Source of the DNA: Curvibacter microcysteis
GTDB lineage: Bacteria; Pseudomonadota; Gammaproteobacteria; Burkholderiales; Burkholderiaceae_C
Reading direction: 5' to 3'
Assembly (NCBI RefSeq): GCF_028649455.1
Contig: NZ_JAQSIO010000004.1
Location: 496,001-560,000 of the forward strand
DNA: 64,000 nt
Each line of letters opens with the position of its first letter. Positions within the stretch are counted from its first letter, which is position 1. A program made the position numbers and the translations under genes. Positions 28,300 through 35,856 of this stretch are shown here, one piece after another. The notes under the pieces were generated by a model. The model was not told the DNA's origin and did not search any database. It worked only from the letters and a program-made list of their open reading frames with translations.

Positions 28300-29139
28300 A
28301 TGAGCACTGCCCCCGCCCCCCTGGAGTCCGCGCCTTTCGTGGACTTCCGCGATGTCTGGCTGGCCTACAACGATGAGTTGCTGGCTCAGAACCACTTTGC
28401 CGTCGAAGGCATCAACCTGCAGGTCAAGCAAGGCGAGTTCATTGCCATTGTGGGGCCCTCGGGTTGCGGCAAATCGACCTTCATGAAGCTCACCACGGGG
28501 CTGAAGATGCCCTCGATGGGCAAGATCTTCATCGACGGCCAGCCCGTGACCGGGCCGCTGAAGATCTCGGGCATGGCCTTCCAGGCCCCGTCCCTGCTGC
28601 CCTGGCGCACCACGGTGGACAACGTGCTGCTGCCGCTGGAGATCGTCGAGCCCTACCGCTCCACCTTCAAGCAAAAGCGCAAGGAATACGAAGCCCGTGC
28701 CCGTGCGCTGTTGCAGAAGGTGGGCCTGGGCGGCTACGAGGACAAGTTCCCCTGGCAGCTCTCGGGCGGCATGCAGCAGCGCGCCAGCATTTGCCGCGCG
28801 CTGATCCACGAGCCCAAGATGCTGCTGCTCGACGAACCCTTCGGTGCGCTGGATGCCTTCACCCGCGAAGAGCTGTGGTGCATCCTGCGCGACCTGTGGA
28901 CCGAGCAGAAATTCAACGTCATCCTGGTCACCCACGACCTGCGCGAGTCGGTCTTCCTGGCCGACACCGTGTACGTGATGAGCAAGAGCCCGGGCCGCTT
29001 TGTGGTCAAGCGCGACATCGAGTTGCCGCGCCCGCGCGAGCTGGAGCTGACCTACACCAAAGAATTCACCGACATCGTGCTGGAGTTGCGCGGCCACATC
29101 GGTGCGCTGCGCAAGACCGGCGCCGTGATCAACCAATGA
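28300..29139 (+). CDS. ABC transporter ATP-binding protein
   Basis: This 279-residue protein has Walker A GPSGCGKST, the ABC signature LSGGMQQR, Walker B LLLDEPFGALD and the switch His in VTHDLRES. It resembles the SsuB/TauB/ThiZ-type ATPases that partner NMT1-like binding proteins. It starts 32 bp after the binding-protein stop and is followed after 22 bp by the permease gene, making a complete importer. The N-terminal 30 residues before the core carry no recognisable motif. Confidence 0.93.
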   Translation: MSTAPAPLESAPFVDFRDVWLAYNDELLAQNHFAVEGINLQVKQGEFIAIVGPSGCGKSTFMKLTTGLKMPSMGKIFIDGQPVTGPLKISGMAFQAPSLLPWRTTVDNVLLPLEIVEPYRSTFKQKRKEYEARARALLQKVGLGGYEDKFPWQLSGGMQQRASICRALIHEPKMLLLDEPFGALDAFTREELWCILRDLWTEQKFNVILVTHDLRESVFLADTVYVMSKSPGRFVVKRDIELPRPRELELTYTKEFTDIVLELRGHIGALRKTGAVINQ

Positions 29140-29161
29140 GCCCGCAGGGACACCCCAAGCC

Positions 29162-29935
29162 ATGACGAACAAGAAAAAACTCATCGAAGCCTGGTCGCCC
29201 TGGCTGCTGCTGTTGGCGGTGCTGGTCGCCTGGCAGTTGCTGTGCTCGGCCTTCAATGTGTCGGAATTCATCTTCCCCAGCCCGGCCCGCATTGGCAGCC
29301 AGTTCATGGAGTTCAAGTGGATCATCGCGGGCCACGCCTGGCGCACCTACTGGGTGACGATGGCGGGCTTTGGCCTGGCCATCGTGGTCGGCGTGCTGCT
29401 GGGTTTTGTGATCGGCAGTTCGCGCCTGGCCTATGCCGCGGTCTACCCGCTGATGACGGCCTTCAACGCCCTGCCCAAGGCCGCCTTTGTGCCCATCCTG
29501 GTGGTGTGGTTCGGCATTGGCGTGGGCCCGGCCGTCCTGACCGCCTTCCTGATCAGCTTCTTTCCCATCATGGTCAACATTGCCACCGGCCTGGCCACGC
29601 TGGAGCCCGAACTTGAAGACGTGCTGCGCGTGCTGGGCGCGCGCCGCTGGGACGTGCTGATGAAGGTGGGCCTGCCGCGCTCCATGCCCTACTTTTATGG
29701 CTCGCTCAAGGTCGCCATCACGCTGGCTTTTGTCGGCACCACGGTGTCAGAAATGACCGCCGCCAACGAAGGCATTGGCTACCTGCTGATCAGCGCCGGC
29801 TCGGCCATGCAAATGGGCTTGGCCTTTGCCGGCCTGCTGGTGGTGGGTGCCATGGCCATGGCCATGTACGAGCTGTTCAGCCTGATCGAAAAGCGCACCA
29901 CCGGCTGGGCGCACCGGGGCTCGCAGGGCGAGTGA
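29162..29935 (+). CDS. ABC transporter permease
   Basis: This 257-residue protein has about six membrane helices and the EAA-loop region (LATLEPELEDVLRVLGARRWDVLMKVGLP) that contacts the ATPase. It resembles SsuC/TauC/ThiX-type permeases and presumably forms a homodimer. It is the last gene of the importer operon, followed by an intrinsic terminator. No second permease is present, so the orphan binding protein at 31666 may share this membrane complex. Confidence 0.93.
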   Translation: MTNKKKLIEAWSPWLLLLAVLVAWQLLCSAFNVSEFIFPSPARIGSQFMEFKWIIAGHAWRTYWVTMAGFGLAIVVGVLLGFVIGSSRLAYAAVYPLMTAFNALPKAAFVPILVVWFGIGVGPAVLTAFLISFFPIMVNIATGLATLEPELEDVLRVLGARRWDVLMKVGLPRSMPYFYGSLKVAITLAFVGTTVSEMTAANEGIGYLLISAGSAMQMGLAFAGLLVVGAMAMAMYELFSLIEKRTTGWAHRGSQGE

Positions 29936-29996
29936 GTCAGTGACTGATTGATGGATTGAGCCATCCCGCGCGGCGCCCGCGCTGCAGCCTCCCCCC

Positions 29997-30033
29997 ACCC
30001 CGGCCTGAGCCCCGTCTCGGTGCCGGGGTTTTT
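29997..30033 (+). terminator. Intrinsic terminator after the importer operon
   Basis: ACCCCGGC, 17-nt loop, GCCGGGGT, then TTTT, about 60 bp after the permease stop. Confidence 0.8.
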
Positions 30034-30076
30034 CATGGGCGCAGCGGACCCCACCGGGCCCGCCGCGCCGACGCCC

Positions 30077-31099
30077 TCAATACGGCTTGAAGTTGGCCGC
30101 CACGCGCTGCTTGAGGTAGTCGCCCGCCGTGATGGCCGGGTACTTCCGGCCGGGTCCTTCGATCACCGCGTCGCGGTTGGCCTGGCAAAAGAAGGCCAGG
30201 CTGTAGCGCGAGCCCATGAACTCACCGGGCACCGGGTTCTTCACGCGGTGGAAGTTGGAGGGCAATTGGTCGTCGCTCCAGCGCATCAGCATGTCGCCGA
30301 TGTTGCAGGTGATGGCGGCCTCGTCGGGCTCGACCGAGGTCCAGGCCTGCGAGTCCATCTCCTTGCCCGGGCAGACCTGCAGACCGCCCTGGCCGGGGCG
30401 CTGGAACAGCAGGGTCAGGCAGTCAAAGTCGGTGTGGGCCCCGGCGCGCCACAGGCCCAGATGGGCCTGGGCTTCGGGCGCAATCGGGTAGTAGTGCAGC
30501 AGGCGCAGCGTGCTTTGGTACTGGTCGCAGGCCGGGTCGTGGGCCCCGGTGAAAAAGTCAGAGGCCAACCCCAGCCGGTCAGCAAAACAAGACAGCACCT
30601 GCATGCCCACGCCCCAGCACTGGGCCTCGAAGGCCAGCAGGGTGGACTGGAAGTTCGCCAACTCGGCCTCGCTGGGCCACAGGCCACTCATGTGCGGACG
30701 CGTGATTTGGTAGGACTCTTTTTGGTCCGGCGTGCCGGTGCTGGGCCGCACCTGGGCCTTGGACTCCCACCCCACGTTGTTGGCCTTCTGGTGCGGGTAC
30801 TGGGCCTTGACGGCCTCGGGCAAGGCAAAGAAGCGCTCGGACATGGCAAAAGCCTCGCGCACACGGGCCAGGTCGATGCCGTGGTCGACGATCTGGAAAA
30901 AGCCCACATCGACCGAGGCGTCCCACAGTTGCTGGGCAATCTCGGCCTTGCGCTGGGCGTAGTCGGCCAGGGAGATGCGGCGTATGTCGCGCTGTGCATT
31001 CTCTTGGCCCAGGGCGCCCATGCGCGACTCTTTGGCCAGCTCGGACTGGGCCGAGGCGCCGGCGGTGGCGGGTTGGGGGGTCAGGGTGGCGGTGTTCAT
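30077..31099 (-). CDS. Fe(II)/2-oxoglutarate-dependent oxygenase, isopenicillin N synthase-like (copy 1)
   Basis: This 340-residue cytosolic protein has the double-stranded beta-helix iron site: HTD (H222, D224), a distal His in NFHRV (H284), and RYS (R298, S300), the 2-oxoglutarate-binding RxS. The N-terminal half has the DIOX_N pattern GFFQIVDHGID. The family includes thymine hydroxylases and many heterocycle oxygenases, but no substrate is evident. It is transcribed from a 566-bp region whose RNA leader carries one of two matching riboswitch-like elements. It is paralogous to the oxygenase at 32733 but clearly diverged, so different substrates or steps are possible. Confidence 0.87.
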   Translation of the reverse strand: MNTATLTPQPATAGASAQSELAKESRMGALGQENAQRDIRRISLADYAQRKAEIAQQLWDASVDVGFFQIVDHGIDLARVREAFAMSERFFALPEAVKAQYPHQKANNVGWESKAQVRPSTGTPDQKESYQITRPHMSGLWPSEAELANFQSTLLAFEAQCWGVGMQVLSCFADRLGLASDFFTGAHDPACDQYQSTLRLLHYYPIAPEAQAHLGLWRAGAHTDFDCLTLLFQRPGQGGLQVCPGKEMDSQAWTSVEPDEAAITCNIGDMLMRWSDDQLPSNFHRVKNPVPGEFMGSRYSLAFFCQANRDAVIEGPGRKYPAITAGDYLKQRVAANFKPY

Positions 31100-31237
31100 T
31101 CAGGGATCCTCATCAAGCAGTTGGGACAAAACCAAGCCCCCGCCTCAGAGCCCCTCCGCCCCGGCAGGCACCGGGGGCCGGAAAGCCACCTGAGGCCAAG
31201 ACCGCAGCCGCCCCAAGGGGCAGCCCAGCGGGGGCCT

Positions 31238-31316
31238 CAAGAGCAATTCCCGGTGTGCGCCGCCCCTGCTGGGCCAACGGGCCAGGGGTCTGCGCAACTG
31301 AACGCTTCTACTCTTG
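31238..31316 (-). ncRNA. NMT1-motif (xanthine-I) riboswitch, oxygenase copy 1 leader
   Basis: Read on the minus strand it begins CAAGAGTAGAAGCGTTCAG and ends GGGAATTGCTCTTG, so CAAGAG and CTCTTG close a stem. A long internal hairpin (CCCCTG pairing with CAGGGG, extended by TGCGC with GCGCA) lies between. The first 19 nt are identical to the other copy. An alternative stem, TGAGGCC with GGCCTCA (31233-31239 and 31191-31197), overlaps the 3' side of the closing stem, as expected for an expression platform. The NMT1 class is known to bind xanthine and urate and to precede NMT1-domain transport genes. The class name rests on recall of the motif. Confidence 0.75.
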
Positions 31317-31485
31317 CCGAGCAACAAGCAGGTTCCAGGCCAGCCAATTACGCCCCTCAACGCGCTGGCGGGGGGGATCCAGTTCAGGTCACGCACCAGC
31401 CTGGCGCAGCAGGCCTCATCCCAGTGCCTGCGCCACGCGCCACGGGGCCTGTGCGGGTGGCACGGAAGCTGCAACCGGTCCCCGC

Positions 31486-31532
31486 CAAGAGTAGAAGCGT
31501 TCAGCGGCCTGGCCGTCCGGAAATTGCTCTTG
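31486..31532 (+). ncRNA. NMT1-motif (xanthine-I) riboswitch, binding protein/oxygenase operon leader
   Basis: This compact 47-nt element starts with CAAGAGTAGAAGCGTTCAG, has a short hairpin (CGGC-CTG-GCCG), and ends CCGGAAATTGCTCTTG. CAAGAG pairs with CTCTTG. The 19-nt first block and the ATTGCTCTTG end are shared with the divergent copy, while the hairpin between varies in length, which indicates a conserved structured RNA and not a plain DNA repeat. CTTGAAG (31529-31535) can instead pair with CTTCAAG (31579-31585), competing with the closing stem. It precedes the 31666 gene by about 130 nt. Confidence 0.78.
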
Positions 31533-31665
31533 AAGTCAGGTGCTGCTGCCGTGGGCTACCCCACGCGCACTGCCATGTCTTCAAGGGCCTGCGCAGGCGC
31601 TTGGTGGCCCGGTGGTGAGGCGCTGCAGCACCGCATCCCAACGCCTACCCAGGAGTGACCTCTCT

Positions 31666-32706
31666 ATGCAACGCCGTTCCCTTTTGCGCGCCAGCGCCGC
31701 CGCCCCTTTGGCCATCGCCAGCAGCCTGGCCAGCCCCTGGGTGCGGGCCCAAGGCTCGCTGCACAAATTCAAGTTCAATTTGGGCTGGAAGATCGAGGCC
31801 TCGGGTGCCGGCTTCTTGCTGGCCCAGCAGCGCGGCTACTACAAGGACCTGGGCCTGGACGTGGCCATCGACACCGGCAATGGCTCGGCCGCCGCCATCA
31901 GCCTGGTGGGCAGCGGTGCGTATGACGTGGCGTCGGCCGACCTGTCGACCCTGATCGAATTCAACGTCGCCAACCCGCAAGCCGCGCTGCAAGCGGTGGC
32001 CATCCAGTACGACCTGAACCCGAACTCGATCATCGTGCGCAAGGACAGCGCGATCAAGAAGCCTGCCGACCTGGCGGGCAAGACCTTGCTGGGCCAACCC
32101 TTCAACGCCTCGCGCAAACTGTTCCCGGCCTGGGCCAAGGCGCAGGGCTTTGACCCCAGCGGCGTGAAGTGGGAGAACGTCACGCCCGACATCGGCGACA
32201 CGCGCTTTGCCAAGGGCGACTTCGATGGTGCGGCTTACTTCTTCTTCACCGGCCTGCTCAACCTCAAGGCGCGCGGCCTGTCGGCGGACCAGTTGACCGT
32301 GTTCCGCTACTCGGAGCTGGGCCTGAAGTCCTACGGCAACGGCCTGGTGGCCAACCCCAAGAGCCTGCAAGACCACCCCGAGGCCATGAAGGCCTTTGTC
32401 AAAGCCACCACCCGGGGCTGGATCGAGGTCATGGCCGACCCGCGCGCGGGGGCGGCCGCCATCAAGGCGCGCGAGCCTTTGGCCAATGAGGAGCTGGAGT
32501 TCGAGCGCCTCAAGCTGATCGTGGACGGCACCATGAAGACCGCCGACACCCGCGCCAACGGCTGGGGCGCAGCCACCCCGGCGCGCTTGCAAGCCACGCT
32601 GGACGAGACCGTGGCGGCCTTTGGCCTCAAGGGCGCGCCCACCCAGGCCGAGTTCTGGACCGACCGCTTTTTGCCCGTCGCCGCCGACCGCAAACTCAAG
32701 GCCTGA
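31666..32706 (+). CDS. NMT1/THI5-like substrate-binding protein, orphan (copy 2)
   Basis: The start has AGGAG upstream and gives 346 residues. A twin-arginine-like signal (RRSLLRAS) precedes mature sequence HKFKFNLGWKIEASGAGFLL. The core shares the GYYKDLGLDVAIDTGNGSAAAISLVGSG-type layout with the binding protein at 27236, so they are paralogues. No ATPase or permease gene is beside it, so it may use the importer encoded at 28300-29935. It heads a run with the oxygenase, VOC and ureD genes and lies downstream of a riboswitch, which by known class association links it to xanthine/urate-type ligands. The exact ligand is unproven. Confidence 0.87.
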   Translation: MQRRSLLRASAAAPLAIASSLASPWVRAQGSLHKFKFNLGWKIEASGAGFLLAQQRGYYKDLGLDVAIDTGNGSAAAISLVGSGAYDVASADLSTLIEFNVANPQAALQAVAIQYDLNPNSIIVRKDSAIKKPADLAGKTLLGQPFNASRKLFPAWAKAQGFDPSGVKWENVTPDIGDTRFAKGDFDGAAYFFFTGLLNLKARGLSADQLTVFRYSELGLKSYGNGLVANPKSLQDHPEAMKAFVKATTRGWIEVMADPRAGAAAIKAREPLANEELEFERLKLIVDGTMKTADTRANGWGAATPARLQATLDETVAAFGLKGAPTQAEFWTDRFLPVAADRKLKA

Positions 32707-32732
32707 GCGCCGAGACCGCCCCGGAGCCCGCC

Positions 32733-33731
32733 ATGCCCACCGCCCCCCAGCTCCCGATCCTGGACCTCCACGACGCGCTGACGCCCGGGGCGCCGCGCAG
32801 CGCCGAGGTGGCGCGCCAGTTCCGCGCCGCCGCCCAGGACTCGGGCTTTTTCTATGTGCGCCGGCACGGCGTGCCCGAAGCCCTGATCGCGCAGCAATTT
32901 ACCCTCGCCGAACAGCTGCTGACCCTGCCACCGGCCGTGCGCGAGGCCTTGTCGATCCGGCATTCGCCCTCCTCGCGCGGCTTCGAAGCGCTGGGCGCTC
33001 AGACCCTGGACGCCAACGCCCACCCCGACCTCAAAGAAAGTTTTTATTGCGGCCTGGCCTACCCCGAGGAGCACCCCTATGTGCGCGCCGGCTACCAAAC
33101 CTATGGCCACAACCAATGGCCCGCCCAACTGCCCGACGCGCCAACCCAATGCGAGGCCTACATGCAGGCCATGCTGGCCCTGTCACGGCGCTTGATGCAG
33201 CTGATGGCCTTGTCGCTGGACTTGCCAGAGAACTACTTTGACGCCGCCGACGGCAGCCCCATGGTCACCCTGCGCCTGGTGCGCTACCCGCCCCACCCAC
33301 CGGGGGCGGATGAGCACACCTTTGGCGCCGGCGCCCACACCGACTGGGGCGCCCTGACCCTGCTGGCGCAGGACCACCACGGCGGCCTGGAGGTCTGCAC
33401 GCCCAGCGGTGACTGGGTCGACGCCACGCCCCTGCCTGGCACCCTGGTGGTCAACCTGGGCGACATGATTCCACGCTGGACCAATGGGTGCTACCACTCC
33501 AACCCGCACCGGGTGCGCAACCGCCACTCCGGGGGCGCGGCGCGCTACTCGATCCCCTTCTTCTACGAACCCGACTACCTGGCCCCGATCACCCCGGTGC
33601 CCGGCACCGTGGCGCCTGGCACCCCCCCGCTGTTTGAGCCCTGCACCGCCGGCGAGCACCTGCGCCAGATGTACCTCAAAACCTACGCACCCCAGGCCAA
33701 GACTTGGGCCCCGACCGCCCCCAGCCCATGA
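32733..33731 (+). CDS. Fe(II)/2-oxoglutarate-dependent oxygenase, isopenicillin N synthase-like (copy 2)
   Basis: This 332-residue protein has the iron site HTD (H202, D204) and distal His in NPHRV (H259), then RYS (R271, S273). The N-terminal pattern is DSGFFYVRRHGVP. GGAG lies 7 bases before the ATG. The gene is 26 bp after the binding-protein gene and overlaps the VOC gene by 4 bp (ATGA), so the three are cotranslated. Its reaction is unknown; oxidation of the imported purine-like compound is the natural guess. It differs widely from the first copy outside the metal site. Confidence 0.88.
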   Translation: MPTAPQLPILDLHDALTPGAPRSAEVARQFRAAAQDSGFFYVRRHGVPEALIAQQFTLAEQLLTLPPAVREALSIRHSPSSRGFEALGAQTLDANAHPDLKESFYCGLAYPEEHPYVRAGYQTYGHNQWPAQLPDAPTQCEAYMQAMLALSRRLMQLMALSLDLPENYFDAADGSPMVTLRLVRYPPHPPGADEHTFGAGAHTDWGALTLLAQDHHGGLEVCTPSGDWVDATPLPGTLVVNLGDMIPRWTNGCYHSNPHRVRNRHSGGAARYSIPFFYEPDYLAPITPVPGTVAPGTPPLFEPCTAGEHLRQMYLKTYAPQAKTWAPTAPSP

Positions 33732-34177
33732 GACTCTGGTTCAACCTGCTGTGCCCCGATCCCCAGGCCTTGATGCTGTTCTACCAAGCCCTGCTGGGCT
33801 TGCCCGAGGCCACCGCCAGCCGCTCCCCCATCTACCGGGCCTTGGCCTGCGAGGCTTTCGAGCTGGGCTTCAACGCCCTGCCCGCCTATGGCTTGCTGGG
33901 CCTGCAAGGCCGGGAGCCCCTGCCCGGGACCCTGCCGCCCGTGACGGCCTATGCGACCTTCATGCTCACCACCCCGGCCGAGGTCAGCGAAGCCGCCGGG
34001 CGGGTCGGTGCCTTGGGCGGGCAAGTGCTCAAGCCACCCTATGCGACCTACTACGGGCAATGGCAGGCGGTACTGGCCGACCCACAAGGCCATGCCTTCC
34101 GGCTCAGCACCGAACACCTGCCCGAGGGCGTCGAAAAGCCCGCATTTCCTCGGCCCCAAGACACCACCCAGGCCTGA
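33728..34177 (+). CDS. VOC (glyoxalase/bleomycin-resistance) superfamily protein
   Basis: This is a 149-residue protein from the ATG that overlaps the oxygenase stop. It has paired beta-alpha-beta-beta-beta modules with the usual DPQALMLFYQALLGLP opening and a GQWQAVLADPQGHAFRL end containing the late metal-side pattern. VOC proteins include lyases, isomerases and dioxygenases acting on small ligands with a divalent metal. Tight coupling to the oxygenase suggests a role in the same pathway, but no activity can be named. Confidence 0.8.
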   Translation: MRLWFNLLCPDPQALMLFYQALLGLPEATASRSPIYRALACEAFELGFNALPAYGLLGLQGREPLPGTLPPVTAYATFMLTTPAEVSEAAGRVGALGGQVLKPPYATYYGQWQAVLADPQGHAFRLSTEHLPEGVEKPAFPRPQDTTQA

Positions 34178-34208
34178 GACGGCACAGCGCTCCCCTACAC
34201 TCGACCCC

Positions 34209-35036
34209 ATGTCCTGGCACGCCCGACTCGATCTCCAATACACCTTTGAAGCCCAACGCACTGCGGCCCGTTTTCAACACGACGGCCCGTTGCGGATTCT
34301 GCAAAGCCTCTACCCCGAAGGGCCGATTTGCCACAACGTGCTGGTGCACCCGCCGGGGGGGCTGGTCGGCGGTGACACGCTGGACATCACGGTGCAGGTG
34401 GCCGAGGGCGCGCATGGCCTGGTGACCACCCCAGGGGCGACGCGCTTTTACCGATCCCTGGGCGAGCCCGCTTTGCAGCGCGCGCGCCTGGACTTGGCCG
34501 CCGGCGCGCGCCTGGAGTGGCTGCCGCTGGAGGCCATTGCCTACAACCAGTGCCTGGCGCGCAACGAGCTGCACCTGCGCCTGGCGCCCGGTGCCGAGAT
34601 GATGGGCTGGGACATCACGGCCCTGGGCCTGCCACACGCCAAGCAGCCGTTTGAGCAAGGTGAGTTTGCCCAGCACATTGAGCTGGATGGGGTGTGGCTG
34701 GAACGCGGGCGCATCGCCGCCAGCGACCACCGCCTGCTGCAAAGTCCGCTGGGCCTGGCTGGTCAGCGCTGTGTGGGTTCCTTGTTTTTCATCGCCGGCA
34801 GTGCGCTGAGCCGCGAACGCCGCGAACTGGGTTTGGACCTGGCGCGCCACGCGCTGGAGCCGCACACCTTGCGCGACCTGGCGGGTGCCACCTGCCCCAA
34901 CGACCAGGTGATGGTGGTGCGGGTGCTGGGCCCGCAGGTGGAGCCGGTGATGCAATTGCTGCGCGCCGTGTGGGCCAGTTGGCGCGCAGGCCTGTGGCAG
35001 TTGCCCGCCACGCCGCCCCGCATCTGGGCGATGTGA
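34209..35036 (+). CDS. ureD: Urease accessory protein UreD
   Basis: This is a 275-residue, full-length UreD. Diagnostic stretches are LYPEGPICHNVLVHPPGGLVGGD, TTPGATRFYRS and the C-terminal PPRIWAM. UreD (UreH) is the scaffold that joins UreF and UreG to apo-urease for nickel insertion. It begins 31 bp after the VOC gene with no terminator between, so it may be expressed from the riboswitch-controlled message. No ureA, ureB, ureC, ureE, ureF or ureG is in the window; the next gene is urtE, convergent. Related bacteria often carry ureD beside urease and urt genes, so this locus looks rearranged. Confidence 0.92.
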   Translation: MSWHARLDLQYTFEAQRTAARFQHDGPLRILQSLYPEGPICHNVLVHPPGGLVGGDTLDITVQVAEGAHGLVTTPGATRFYRSLGEPALQRARLDLAAGARLEWLPLEAIAYNQCLARNELHLRLAPGAEMMGWDITALGLPHAKQPFEQGEFAQHIELDGVWLERGRIAASDHRLLQSPLGLAGQRCVGSLFFIAGSALSRERRELGLDLARHALEPHTLRDLAGATCPNDQVMVVRVLGPQVEPVMQLLRAVWASWRAGLWQLPATPPRIWAM

Positions 35037-35044
35037 TCCATTCA

Positions 35045-35062
35045 GTGGGCGGTGTCGCCCAC
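35045..35062. terminator. Hairpin between convergent ureD and urtE
   Basis: GTGGGCG, GTGT, CGCCCAC is a perfect 7-bp stem in the 37-bp gap. No T-run is present on either strand, so it is only terminator-like, possibly serving both genes. Confidence 0.45.
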
Positions 35063-35073
35063 CAGCTTGAGCC

Positions 35074-35766
35074 TCAGATGGCGACCAGTTGACGCACGCC
35101 TTTTTCAGCCATCTCACTGCCGGGGCCGCGCGCGATGACCTCGCCGCGTTCCATCACCAGGTAATCGTCGGCCAGTTCTTCGGCGAAGTCGTAGTACTGC
35201 TCGCACAGCAGGATGGCCATCTCGCCACGGTCGGCCAACATGCGGATGACGCGGCCGATGTCCTTGATGATGCTGGGCTGAATGCCTTCGGTGGGTTCAT
35301 CGAGGATCAGCAACTTGGGGCCGGCGGCCAGGGCGCGCGCGATGGCCAGCTGCTGCTGTTGCCCGCCCGACAGGTCGCCGCCTCGGCGGTGCAGCATTTG
35401 CTTGAGCACAGGGAAGAGCTCATACAGCTCGGCGGGCACGGGGGTGCTGCCGCTTTTGTAGGCCAGGCCCATGCGCAAGTTTTCTTCCACGGTGAGGCGG
35501 GCAAAGATTTCACGGCCTTGGGGCACAAAGCCGATGCCGGCGCGGGCGCGCTCGTAGGGCGTGGCTTTTTCGATGGCCTGGCCGTTGAACTCGATGCTGC
35601 CGGTCTTGATGGGCACCAGGCCCATCAGGCTTTTGAGCAAGGTGGTCTTGCCCACGCCGTTGCGGCCCAGCAGCACGGTGACTTTGCCGGGGGTGGTTTG
35701 CAGGCTCACGTCACGCAGGATGTGGGAGCCGCCGTAGTACTGGTTGATGTTTTTGACGGTCAGCAT
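35074..35766 (-). CDS. urtE: Urea ABC transporter ATP-binding protein UrtE
   Basis: This 230-residue LivF-type ATPase has Walker A GRNGVGKTT, signature LSGGQQQ and Walker B LLILDEPTEGIQP. The N-terminal MLTVKNINQYYGGSHILRDV is characteristic of UrtE. With UrtD it powers urea uptake through UrtB and UrtC. It is the last gene of the urtABCDE unit, 90 bp after urtD, and converges with ureD. Confidence 0.96.
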   Translation of the reverse strand: MLTVKNINQYYGGSHILRDVSLQTTPGKVTVLLGRNGVGKTTLLKSLMGLVPIKTGSIEFNGQAIEKATPYERARAGIGFVPQGREIFARLTVEENLRMGLAYKSGSTPVPAELYELFPVLKQMLHRRGGDLSGGQQQQLAIARALAAGPKLLILDEPTEGIQPSIIKDIGRVIRMLADRGEMAILLCEQYYDFAEELADDYLVMERGEVIARGPGSEMAEKGVRQLVAI

Positions 35767-35856
35767 GGTGGCAGGCTAGTCGGGTTGAGGTGAGGTCGTG
35801 GTGGCAGGGGAGCCAATGGGGCGCAGCCCCTCGCTTCGCGCTGTGGGTTCTGTGGA

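Larger units (their letters stand above)
31100..31665. other. 566-bp divergent control region with two riboswitches
   Basis: No protein gene is supported. It separates the two oxygenase units and encodes an aptamer-like leader for each (31238-31316 on the minus strand and 31486-31532 on the plus strand). The rest should hold two promoters and long untranslated leaders, each about 135 nt from the aptamer to the start codon. Confidence 0.7.

Noticed and set aside
31298-31504. MITE or insertion element bounded by 19-bp inverted repeats
   Set aside because: The two arms are each followed by a second conserved block toward the flanking gene and form a local stem, which fits two divergent RNA leaders better than terminal repeats; no target duplication was seen.
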